This document shows positions 33,356-42,231 of a DNA stretch of 64,000 nt, in pieces (the first letter of the stretch is position 1; each line of letters begins with the position of its first letter). The notes beneath the pieces were generated by a model, which searched no databases, had not been told where the DNA came from, and worked only from the letters and a program-made list of their open reading frames with translations. The DNA comes from Azolla caroliniana. Its lineage: Eukaryota; Polypodiophyta. The stretch covers positions 9,238,001 to 9,302,000 of the forward strand of contig JBHGNT010000015.1 of the NCBI GenBank assembly GCA_043228905.1, written 5' to 3'. The translations under genes and the position numbers were made by a program.

Positions 33356-33792
33356 TGTTACCAATTAGGAACACGGTTTGCGGTCAGTCCTTCGACCTAG
33401 ACCTCCAAGTGATTGTGAAACAACGAATGAGGCGTCTATGCGTAATGCGTAGGGGAATGTTCCCCGCAACCTATCAGGGTATAAGGGAGACGACTACAAC
33501 CGACTCCTTAGCAATGGTTACACTCACGTTCTTACACGCTCAGGTATTCCAGACACACAGTAGATTAGCCGTAGCTATACATAGACTTTCAGAGAAGATA
33601 GAATTCTATTACGATACGCTTCTTTACATTCCAAAATACACGCCCCCTCTATCAAAGGTTTTTTGCCCTTTATATACGTAGGGTCTATTTAGCCGTTCAC
33701 GCTTCCTGCGTGAACCATTACATGCATTATGATCTTATATTATTTCTTATTCCTACGCTCTTGTCTGTTGGTTACTACTCCGACGGACAACA
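33356..33792 (-). repeat. 3' LTR of B
   Basis: 437 bp. On the minus strand it starts TGTTGTCCGTCGGAG and ends TTGGTAACA. The TATA box CGTATATAAAGGG lies around 33664-33676 and is intact in this copy. Confidence 0.93.
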
Positions 33793-33794
33793 CC

Positions 33795-33829
33795 TGGCAC
33801 GCCTGTGGGACAGTGCCCTGGCACGTCGG
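33795..33829 (-). other. Conserved motif preceding the 3' LTR of B
   Basis: On the minus strand: TCCGACGTGCC, AGGGCACTGTCCCACAGG, CGTGCCA, ending 2 bp from the LTR. It pairs as GTGCC-AG-GGCAC or GGCAC...GTGCC. Homologous to 944-980 and 44221-44254. Confidence 0.85.
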
Positions 33830-33839
33830 ACCCATCTCG

Positions 33840-34779
33840 TTAATCTTCTTCCAAAATGGCCTGGATGTTTGGCTCTACTACGGTGTCCGCATTCGGAGGC
33901 GACGTAGGGCTTGTAGGTGCATCGTGGTGTGGCTCCCTTGTTTGGTCGGAATGGTTTCTCCTGGTGTCGTAGTCGTCGTGTGTGGGCGGTCCGGGTACGG
34001 TGGGCTCTTCTTGAGCTAGTGGGTTGGGCTCCGCCGTCGTTGTGCTTGCGGTCGGCTGCGGCTCTGTCTCCATTGTTACTTCCTCCATGGTGTCGGCCGT
34101 CTTTGTACGTTCCGGGGAGTGCAGTTGTGATTCCGCCTGGCCTGCACCGTTCTCCGTGTGGTCCGACGATAGCGTGGGCTCTTGCGGATGGAGCTCCTCT
34201 TGGGTAGCGATTTCGCTGTCTGGTACTATGGGGGACTCCGCTCGTTGGTCCGCGCTGTTCACCGTCGTTGTAATTTCTTGTGATCTGGCCTAAGGTTCCT
34301 CTTCTTCGACTGTGCCCGTAATTGGCGTCGCGCTGGATTCCTCATTTGTTCGCGTGTTGCCGGCTTGTGTGATCTGGTGAAATAGCTCCTCCTAGCTTTC
34401 ATCAAAATCATCTAAGAGCTGCGCGAGTTCTTTGGAATGTTGGTCTGCTAGCGCACGATAGTCTTGCGCTAGGTCCTCGCGTATGGCCGCAATGCTCTCC
34501 TCATTTAGTTTATAGAAACCTCGGTCGCCTTTTCGCCGGTTCTCCCAGTCTGCGTGATACGTGTGCAATTCCGTTGCTTGGGTTGCCCACGCCATCCATC
34601 CTTTGTCCAACACCGTTTTCAATTCCGCTATGAACCTCTCCTGATTTGTTTGGAGAAGGATACGCACGTTGTCTGTGATGGCCTGGCAACGGTTGCGTGC
34701 GTCCTCCATCGACTTCTGGAGGTTTGCAATTTCTTGCTGCCTAACCGCCGCCGCTTCTTCGTACGTGGTCTTCAAGCCT
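33840..34779 (-). pseudogene. B module Y, C-terminal part
   Basis: The minus-strand frame continues module Y beyond inserted Gypsy A, in the same frame. WMAWATQATELHTYHADWEN and IREDLAQDYRALADQHSKEL align with VKWWTKWATNAAELQLLRAD and IRDELAEDFQALADDQLGQV of Y in A. The tail is acidic and Pro/Thr/Glu-rich and ends EPNIQAILEED at 33840. In-frame TAGs occur near 34392 and near 34290. The likeness to A in the helical part, despite unlike tails, shows which region of Y is constrained. Confidence 0.8.
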
Positions 34780-34784
34780 GTCCA

Positions 34785-35203
34785 TGTTACCGGCCGGCAA
34801 GGAGTCCAAAATACGGAGTGAAGGAATTAATTAAATATGGTTGTAAATGAGCATAGTGTGGACGGACGGACTGGAAACGGTATGCCGTTCCAGATCCGGA
34901 CGGATCCCGAATAGGTGCGATAGGCACCGTTTTGTACTACGGGCCGGAAACCTATTTAAAGGCCCGGACCCCATTGTAATCGGAGCGGATAATTAATAGA
35001 GCTTATGATGTTTATACTTCTGTCTTGATTTCCGTTCTGTAATTACTGTTATATCTTACGCGTGTAATTAACCAAAGCAATCTAATCGTGTAACCTACGT
35101 AAGTCGGTGTAGTCGTTGAATCTTAATCCTATGCCGTAATCACCCTTTGGTGAAGTGTCTCCGTGACACCTTGTGTTAGGCCTTGTCCGGTCAGAGAATA
35201 ACA
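34785..35203 (+). repeat. 5' LTR of A
   Basis: 419 bp, TGTTACCGG...GAATAACA. A TATA-like TATTTAAAG lies at 34953-34961. Inside it follows TTTTGGCAACCACG (35207-35220), the presumed primer region shared with E and partly with B. Confidence 0.97.
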
Positions 35204-35254
35204 CAGTTTTGGCAACCACGATTCCTGCTTTCTCGCAGCGAACGACGGTAATGG

Positions 35255-38200
35255 ATGACTAGACCAACGCACGACTTGGTTACAGACCGAGCTCGACGCC
35301 TCGCCGAACGGCAAAGACGGCGTGAGACTTTCCAGCAAGCAGCGCACAAAATTCGCTCGGATCGTTCGTTCTCCAACGAGATCCGGAGAGTCGCGGAGGA
35401 ATCCCTTCGGTTACGGCAAACTCGCGACCAGGACGACGAAAGCAGTCTAAGTAGTCTCCGGGAAACCGAACGCCTCCTCGAGGCGCTGGCAAGCGGAGAA
35501 AACGAGGTAGAAGCCTTTTCAGCCTACGAATCGGATTCCGAAGGGGGATACAGCGTGCACACGAACTACCGGAGCAGCAACGATACCCCCGGCGGCCCGG
35601 AGGACGACGGGTCGGATACCGTGCCGACTCCAGAACCGGAACCGCGCAACCAGGGCTATCCGGAACCGCAAACGGAAGCCGTCAACCCACCAACACCGGA
35701 AGTGGAAGAAGCAAAGCCACCGACACCAACGAAAGAGCCGGCAAAGGTACCGGAAGAAGAGCCGGTGAAGGAACCGGAAAAAGAACCGGAAAAAGCACCG
35801 GCAAAAGAACCGGAAGTGGAACCGGAGAGAAAACCGGAAAGATATCAACAAACGCCACTAAACCGCGGCCTAATACTGGACGACGACATGCCGTTCCAAT
35901 ACTCAAAGTATCGCGATGACCCGGACGCAGAAGCACATGTTCATGACTTCGAGCAGACATGGGAAGCAAATCACATGTCCCAGCGAATGACACCGGAGGA
36001 AGAAGAACGCTCGAAGATAGCGGAATTCGGAGTCACGTTGGAGGGACCGGCGACACGATGGCGGCAGACGCAGGACCCGGCGACCATCACAACCTTTGCA
36101 GAATTAAAAGCAAAATTCTTGCATTTTTTCCACAAGGAGGTCGACCAGACGACAATGGTGGGCCTGTTTTATACGATCCGGCAGGAGGCAGGGGAAAGCA
36201 TTCCCCAATTCGTCATTCGTTTCCAACGAATGCATAGCCAGCTTGCCCGTGCACCCCCGGAGGAGGAATTACGGACGATATTTTTAAACGCACTCCGGGA
36301 ACCGTTACGCACGGTGTGTACGGTGATCGACTTTCGAGGATGCACCATCGACCAGGTCATTGACCGGGTCAGAGAAATGGAAAAGACAAGCTCATGGCTT
36401 ACGCTGGGAACACTGCCACGGGCGTTACCCACCGAGGAAGATCTCCGGTTCCGGCAGGCAATTCAATGCACAATCTGCTTGAATGCCGGACACTCGGCAG
36501 TGGAGTGCACCATGCACACTCAGTGTGTGATTTGTCAATCCAAGAGTCATACAACGGACCGGTGCGAGTACAACCTGTTAAACCGACAAGCACCACCCGT
36601 CCGACGGATCGAGCCAAGAAGCAGCCAAGACGAAGATGAAGATCGTTGGCAAAAAATGAACCGGTACCGACCGGCACAGGATGTCCGGTACGGAGACAGG
36701 CAAGATAATGATGGCCGATACGGGAATCGGCGTGATAACTACGACCGGTATGATCGATCGGACCGTTATCGGGAGCCCAACAGACGACACGAGCAATACG
36801 ACAGAGACCATTCCCCTGGTTACCGAAGGCACCAGGAGGACTACGACCGATTTTACGATCCACCACGACCGGACTACCGAAATAAAAATAAGAATAATAA
36901 GAAACGTAATTTCAAGAAAGGTGGTCACGCTAGGGACCCGGAACAGGGAACCCCAAGGAGCCAACAGGCACAGAACGCACCACTCACTACGGGACCGACT
37001 CCGGCTACCAGCCATGCTGAATCCAGCAATACCCGTAAAGAGTACTGCTACTACTGCAGGCAGGAAGGCCACTACAGTAACCAGTGCCCGGTAAAGAGCT
37101 ACGAGAAACGACCAGCAGTTAATATGGTAGTTCCGGAAGTGGCGGATATACAGCAAGTAACCACACGGTCGAAAGGCATGGCCAAAGAGTGGGAAACACA
37201 AGAGGCCATACGAAAACAGGCGACGGAATGGGTGAAGGAAGCCAATGAAAGGAACGTCGCGGACGCGGAACGGCAAAAGGCGAATACCATAGGGAGTGCC
37301 GGCGGTAGCCACCCAGAAAACGAGACATGGCAAGCACTGCAAGAATGTCAGATCACGTTGCCATTAGGAAGACTCTTACAGCTCGTGCCGCGAATTACGG
37401 AAGGGCTAAAAACGGTCATGACAAACGGTATAGCCCCACCGACACCAGTCCTTTTCTCGAATCCGGAGGAGGGACCGACGGTGGTGGACACTAGTAGTCC
37501 GGTGATTACAGCTATTGTCAAAGGGCACGAACTTCCCGGCATAGTAATCGATGGAGGTTCCGGGGTGAACGTAATAAGCCTCCACACGTGTAATGCATTG
37601 GGTATACATGAATGGGAGCCATGTCCGTTCTGGTTACGGATGGCGGATACGAGCTCGGTACGGCCGACGGGCTTAATACGGAAATTGGAAGTCACCATAG
37701 GAGGCCACACATTTCACATCTCGGCTGTAGTGCTGCAGCTACAGGCGCAAGGCGTGTACCCGCTGTTGCTGGGCAGACCATGGTTGAAAACAACACACAT
37801 CAAGCAAAATTGGCGGAAAAATATGATTACCTTCCGGCGCGGAAAAGCCAAGGTCCGGGTTCCGACACAACCACGGACGAGCAACGGTAAGGAATGCACA
37901 CCGCTATATGCGGAATGCGTGAACATGCTTGAAGGGTTGGCAGACGACGAAGAAGCCCAGTACTTGGAGGAACACCCGAAGATCGTACCACTCTTCGAGA
38001 TTGACGTGGCTGAAGCCGTAGCGCCATACTTGCCGCAGCGGGACGACACCGAAGCCGAACCAGACAAAGATGCGATTCGGGAATTACGGCAAGCACAGGA
38101 AGCGTTGGAACGGGAAATGGCCGTTTCCCAACGGGTAAAAGCATCCCAGCTCGACGAAGTGAACCTAGGAAGCAAGGACGAATCAAAGCCGGTACACATC

Positions 38201-38386
38201 GCCAAAGAAATGAAGCCGGAAGATAAAGCGGCGATGATCAAACTTCTCACGGAGTTTCGCGACGTATTCGCCTGGTCATACGAAGACATGCGAGGGCTGG
38301 ACCCTCAATTATATCAGCATCAGATCCACTTAGGCAAGGACGCGAAACCAGTGGCGCAAAGACGTTACCGAATGAACCCCAACTAG
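35255..38386 (+). CDS. A gag-protease polyprotein (ends at in-frame TAG)
   Basis: 1043 codons. Residues about 130-205 are a Pro/Glu/Lys repeat (KEPEKEPEKAPAKEP). The gag core spans about 212-350 (FEQTWEANHMSQRM, FAELKAKFLHFFHKEV). A paired zinc knuckle at about 405-437 (CTICLNAGHSAVEC and CVICQSKSHTTDRC) and a third at about 598-611 (CYYCRQEGHYSNQC) follow. The aspartic protease site IVIDGGSGVNVIS is near residue 766, with DGG in place of the usual DSG/DTG. The frame stops at TAG 38384-38386, where B has Tyr (MNPNYA), and continues without shift into RT. Gag would form particles and the protease would cut the polyprotein. An upstream ATG at 35251 opens a three-codon frame. The start at 35255 is the first ATG in frame. 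Confidence 0.93.
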   Translation: MTRPTHDLVTDRARRLAERQRRRETFQQAAHKIRSDRSFSNEIRRVAEESLRLRQTRDQDDESSLSSLRETERLLEALASGENEVEAFSAYESDSEGGYSVHTNYRSSNDTPGGPEDDGSDTVPTPEPEPRNQGYPEPQTEAVNPPTPEVEEAKPPTPTKEPAKVPEEEPVKEPEKEPEKAPAKEPEVEPERKPERYQQTPLNRGLILDDDMPFQYSKYRDDPDAEAHVHDFEQTWEANHMSQRMTPEEEERSKIAEFGVTLEGPATRWRQTQDPATITTFAELKAKFLHFFHKEVDQTTMVGLFYTIRQEAGESIPQFVIRFQRMHSQLARAPPEEELRTIFLNALREPLRTVCTVIDFRGCTIDQVIDRVREMEKTSSWLTLGTLPRALPTEEDLRFRQAIQCTICLNAGHSAVECTMHTQCVICQSKSHTTDRCEYNLLNRQAPPVRRIEPRSSQDEDEDRWQKMNRYRPAQDVRYGDRQDNDGRYGNRRDNYDRYDRSDRYREPNRRHEQYDRDHSPGYRRHQEDYDRFYDPPRPDYRNKNKNNKKRNFKKGGHARDPEQGTPRSQQAQNAPLTTGPTPATSHAESSNTRKEYCYYCRQEGHYSNQCPVKSYEKRPAVNMVVPEVADIQQVTTRSKGMAKEWETQEAIRKQATEWVKEANERNVADAERQKANTIGSAGGSHPENETWQALQECQITLPLGRLLQLVPRITEGLKTVMTNGIAPPTPVLFSNPEEGPTVVDTSSPVITAIVKGHELPGIVIDGGSGVNVISLHTCNALGIHEWEPCPFWLRMADTSSVRPTGLIRKLEVTIGGHTFHISAVVLQLQAQGVYPLLLGRPWLKTTHIKQNWRKNMITFRRGKAKVRVPTQPRTSNGKECTPLYAECVNMLEGLADDEEAQYLEEHPKIVPLFEIDVAEAVAPYLPQRDDTEAEPDKDAIRELRQAQEALEREMAVSQRVKASQLDEVNLGSKDESKPVHIAKEMKPEDKAAMIKLLTEFRDVFAWSYEDMRGLDPQLYQHQIHLGKDAKPVAQRRYRMNPN

Positions 38387-41131
38387 GCCGCCAAAGTGAA
38401 GGAGGAAATCGACAAACTCCTAAGAGTGGGCTTCATCCGGCCGGTAAAGAAAGCGACGTGGCTGAGCCCCATTGTCGTCGTGCCAAAGAAGAACGGTAAA
38501 ATCCGCGTGTGTGTAGATTACAGGAAACTAAACGCCGCCACAATTACAGATGCATTCCCTCTTCCGTTCACGGACGGAGTACTGGATGCCGTTGCCGGTC
38601 ATGAAGTCTATAGTTTTTTAGACGGGTTCAGTGGATACAATCAAATCCGGAGGCACCCTGACGACCAGGAGAAGACAGCGTTCGTCACCGAATGGGGGGT
38701 GTTTGTGGCCGAAGTAATGATGTTCGGCCTAAAAACGGCACCAACAACTTTCCAGCGAATCATCATGGAGATCTTCGGCGAATACATTCCTGCCTTCATG
38801 CAGGTTTTCCTGGATGATTTTGCAGTCTATAGCCGGGGAAAAGACCATTTGCAGCACCTACGGTTATGCCTTGAAAAGTGTAGGTTATACCGGCTAAGCT
38901 TAAACCCAGCAAAATGCATCTTTGGAGTTTCAAGTGGAATATTACTGGGACACATTGTAAGTAAGGAGGGCATTGCGGTCGACCCGGACAAAGTAAATGC
39001 GATACTAGGGGCACCGGCGCCGAAAATGGCCAAAGCACTAAGCCGATTCTTAGGACAGATCCGGTGGCACAGCCGGATGCTCCGTCACTTGGCTGACTTG
39101 GCTACACCATTACACACCGCGGTACATCGGACACCGTTCCAATGGACGGATACGGAGGATAAGGCATACAATGCCCTGAAGGTACTTTTGTCGCAAGCAC
39201 CCGTCGTGCAGCCTCCGGATTGGAGCAAGGAATTTCACGTGTTCGTTGACGCGTCCGACATCGCTATCGGCAGCGCCTTAATGCAACTTACGGAGCCTAA
39301 ATGGTACCGGCCGGTATATTACGCCAGCCGGAAGCTGTCCCAAGCGAAGAAGAACTATTCGACTACGGAACGGGAGGCCCTGGGCATGATCTACAGTGTA
39401 ACAAAGTTTCGTCATTACCTATTGGGAAGGAAGTTCTCCTTTCATGTGGATCACTCGGCGCTCCTGTACTTAGTGTCCAAGGCGTCCCTGACCGGTAAGT
39501 TGGCCCGTTGGACCTTGCTGTTGCAGGAGTTCGAATTCGAGATTTTCCACCGGCCCGGTATCCAGCATGCCGTAGCAGACTACCTGAGCCGGTTAGAGTC
39601 CGGAGAACCAGGCGACGGAGTAGCGGATGAATTCCCGGACGCAGAGTTATTCCGTATCACCCGGGAAACGGCAGCGGACGACACGGTGGCATCAGAAGAT
39701 AGGTGGCTGACAAACATGCACCAGTTCCTAAGCACGGGCCTGCCACCAGAGGAAATGAACCGGGACGAGAGGAAACGACCGGCGGTGCAGAGCCGCAATT
39801 TCTGTCTGTTACGGGACACTCTCTACCACAAAGGAGCAGATGGAATATGGAGACGGGCAGTCCGTAGTGACGAGAAAGAAGTAATCTTACAGGAAGCACA
39901 CTGTGGGGTTGCCGGAGGACACTATGCCGGGGAAGCGACGGCAAGGAAAGTATGGCAGAGCGGCTTATGGTGGCCCACGACGTTAAAAGACGCCGTCAAG
40001 TATGCTAAGGAATGTGACCTATGCCAACGAATGGGCCAGCCTACGGAGCAAGCACGGATGCCACACCAACCGGTACTTCCACTAGAGCCATTCCAGAAGT
40101 GGGGGTTGGATTTTGTCGGACCGTTCAAGCCACCGGCAATGAGAACGGGTAATCGTTATGTCATCGTAGCAACGGATTATTGTACTAAATGGGTGGAGGC
40201 TAAGGCCTTGAGGGACAATACCGCGTCATCCACAGCAAAATTCCTGTACGAGAACATTTGGTGCCGATATGGATGTCCGATTGAATTAATCAGCGACCAA
40301 GGAGGGCACTTCCTCGGCCAGGTAGTGGAAAGCTTAACAACGTTCTATGCCGTGGTTCATAAACGGAGCATACCGTACTACCCACAAGCGAACGGGTTAG
40401 CAGAGTCCACCAACAAAACGCTGCAGAACATTCTCCGCAAAATTGTCAATGAAAACCGGACGGACTGGGACACAAAGCTCCATAGCGCGCTATGGGCGTA
40501 CCGGACGGCATACAAAACAAGTATCCGGACAACGCCGTTCCGGTTAGCGTTCGGCTTAGAGGCGGTCATGCCGGTGGAATTTCAGGTACCAAGCTTACGG
40601 ATCCAACTACGGGAACGGCTGAATGAAAAGAAGTCGGAGGAAATGCGGCTAGCAGCACTATGCGAACTGGAGGAGCAACGGCTGGCCAGCATCCTACACC
40701 TGGAACTGGAGCAACGACGACGGAAAGCGTTCGTTGACCGTCACCGGAAAGGTAACGAAAAGATGTTCGAAATCGGAAAGCCGGTTCTAGTATTCCAAAC
40801 GAGGATGGGCAAGATGCCGGGTAAACTCCGGTTCAGATGGACAGGCCCGTATTGGCTGACACGGGAATACAACGGGTCCTATCAGATAGGGACACTTGCC
40901 GGTGAAGTACTAGGCAAGCGGGTGAACGGATTTCGACTAAAGCCCTATAAAGGACCGATGCCAAAGAACCCGTTTATGCAGCTCACCGGCACTATACCGG
41001 GAACCTGTCCGGGATCGGTACGGATCGGTCCGGAAGAAAAAGACGACGGGGAACCCGTAGCAGAGGCGACGGAAGACACGGCAACCCGTAAGGAAAACGG
41101 TAAGGGTCCGAAGGGACCTACGGATGTGTAA
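38387..41131 (+). CDS. A reverse transcriptase, RNase H and integrase
   Basis: The same frame as gag-protease resumes after the TAG and is open for 914 codons. Reverse transcriptase: VKEEIDKLLRVGFIRPV, then YSFLDGFSGYNQI, then the catalytic FLDDFAVYS. RNase H: HVFVDASDIAIGSALMQ, then STTEREALGMIYSV. Integrase: the HHCC zinc region with GGHYAG and CDLCQRMG, then the DDE core with [19 protein letters not shown] and NGLAESTNKTL. The C-terminal part has GKLRFRWTGPYWL. No other stop or frameshift is present, so apart from the TAG this is an intact pol. It would copy element RNA into DNA and insert it. It has no ATG of its own near the start, so without readthrough it is not translated. Confidence 0.95.
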   Translation, partial: AAKVKEEIDKLLRVGFIRPVKKATWLSPIVVVPKKNGKIRVCVDYRKLNAATITDAFPLPFTDGVLDAVAGHEVYSFLDGFSGYNQIRRHPDDQEKTAFVTEWGVFVAEVMMFGLKTAPTTFQRIIMEIFGEYIPAFMQVFLDDFAVYSRGKDHLQHLRLCLEKCRLYRLSLNPAKCIFGVSSGILLGHIVSKEGIAVDPDKVNAILGAPAPKMAKALSRFLGQIRWHSRMLRHLADLATPLHTAVHRTPFQWTDTEDKAYNALKVLLSQAPVVQPPDWSKEFHVFVDASDIAIGSALMQLTEPKWYRPVYYASRKLSQAKKNYSTTEREALGMIYSVTKFRHYLLGRKFSFHVDHSALLYLVSKASLTGKLARWTLLLQEFEFEIFHRPGIQHAVADYLSRLESGEPGDGVADEFPDAELFRITRETAADDTVASEDRWLTNMHQFLSTGLPPEEMNRDERKRPAVQSRNFCLLRDTLYHKGADGIWRRAVRSDEKEVILQEAHCGVAGGHYAGEATARKVWQSGLWWPTTLKDAVKYAKECDLCQRMGQPTEQARMPHQPVLPLEPFQKWGLDFVGPFKPPAMRTGNRYVIVATDYCTKWVEAKALRDNTASSTAKFLYENIWCRYGCPIELISDQGGHFLGQVVESLTTFYAVVHKRSIPYYPQANGLAESTNKTLQNILRKIVNENRTDWDTKLHSALWAYRTAYKTSIRTTPFRLAFGLEAVMPVEFQVPSLRIQLRERLNEKKSEEMRLAALCELEEQRLASILHLELEQRRRKAFVDRHRKGNEKMFEIGKPVLVFQTRMGKMPGKLRFRWTGPYWLTREYNGSYQIGTLAGEVLGKRVNGFRLKPYKGPMPKNPFMQLTGTIPGTCPGSVRIGPEEKDDGEPVAEATEDTATRKENGKGPKGPTDV

Positions 41132-41505
41132 GATCACATACCGTCATTAGAAAAAAAAAAAGAAAAAGAAAAAAGAAATCATTAAAAATCGAGGTATGAA
41201 CGGACGTGAAAGCAAGGAGCGAAAAGGTACGAAGTGGGCATTTAAGAGGCGCCACGCTACTTAATACTAAATTGGTACACGACATGTTCATACTCGAAAA
41301 AGGCGCCAAAACTCACAAAGAAGAAGCAGAACGCATGGAGACCTTTTCATTTCGCGAGCCAAGAAGCACAGAAGCACCAAGGCAGTGGAAGCTGAGCAAA
41401 CGCGAACCTGCACGCAGAGAACCCCCACGTTCAGAGCGCTCTCTCTCTCGTCCTCACTCTCATCACCACTCTACCTCGCCATCTTTCCTCGACCTCGAAG
41501 CAGAC
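41132..41505 (+). other. Spacer between pol and module X of A
   Basis: It holds an A-rich purine tract (41150-41178). From 41206 an open frame with a GTG codon runs into X; ATGs in that frame are at 41284 and 41335, and the best-supported start is 41506. B has a matching A-rich run (T-rich on the plus strand, 46771-46784) at the same place. It may hold the promoter or splice acceptor for X. Confidence 0.5.
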
Positions 41506-42231
41506 ATGGAACCACAAACGCTGTCGGAAGCGGCCAGGAAATGGTTCAGGCAACACGGACTGGAGGGGTTCTTGGCCATCATGGAGGCACCGCCGCACAG
41601 AGAAGCCGACCGGGTCATCAAGGAGCTCGACACAAAAGTCATCACCGAGGAAGCGATCCGTGCGCTAACAGGCCTTCCGGAGGGAGGTATCTTTCAGATC
41701 GATAACCCAACCTCGGAGCAACTCATCCGATATTTCGGTGAGTACTCTGTTGCCGGCAAAGGCTATCGAACGCAGGGCGGCGAAGATCCGCTATTCCGGG
41801 AGATAGCTCGAGTGCTCCATGAGTACGGCCACGTGTACCCCCGACCCCCTGTCATGCCAAAAAATCGGGCAGGGATGATCATAGCCACCTATGAAGGGAC
41901 CAAGGTGGATTGGCCGGTGTTGATTGCAGACGGTTTGTGCGTGGCAATCGACATGGTACGAGGAAAGGACGGCAAGGAGGGCCGGAAGCTGTGGCATGCC
42001 GTAGCTCAGTGGATAACATTGCTCGTGCCGCCGGTCGAGACCGTTCAGCCAAAGAAGCGGCCAAGAGTATCGGAAGGAAGCACCTCGAAGCCGACGTCCA
42101 AACGACAGCAGCTGCTGGCGTCGAAGGCGACGAAAGGGAAGAAACGGCTCTCAGAACCAGAGGAGGTGTCACCGGTCCGACCCGTTAAGATAACCATACG
42201 GCGACCGGACAGAAGGAACCGGAACCCTTGA
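41506..42231 (+). CDS. A module X: conserved post-pol protein
   Basis: About 241 residues from MEPQTLSEAARKWFRQHG. It looks globular: FLAIMEAPPHREADRVIKEL, GGIFQIDNPTSEQLIRYFG, MPKNRAGMIIATYEG, LWHAVAQWITLLVPP. The C-terminus is basic (RPVKITIRRPDRRNRN). B carries a diverged homologue (45848-46738) with VTEAPPHPDAMDIARKL, MPKQKAGIIIDTFEG and QQYLTVLFPP in the same order. Such likeness after heavy divergence argues for a real, selected protein. I do not recognise the family. The position is where Athila-type elements carry env-like genes, and some Tat elements carry extra ORFs, but no signal peptide or membrane segment is seen. It overlaps module Y by one base (TGATG). The start was chosen at the ATG where similarity to B begins; upstream frame from 41206 is also open. 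Confidence 0.8.
   Translation: MEPQTLSEAARKWFRQHGLEGFLAIMEAPPHREADRVIKELDTKVITEEAIRALTGLPEGGIFQIDNPTSEQLIRYFGEYSVAGKGYRTQGGEDPLFREIARVLHEYGHVYPRPPVMPKNRAGMIIATYEGTKVDWPVLIADGLCVAIDMVRGKDGKEGRKLWHAVAQWITLLVPPVETVQPKKRPRVSEGSTSKPTSKRQQLLASKATKGKKRLSEPEEVSPVRPVKITIRRPDRRNRNP

Noticed and set aside
35519-37342. Long antisense open frames across gag-protease of A
   Set aside because: They oppose a frame with recognisable gag, zinc-knuckle and protease motifs, and have no motif of their own.
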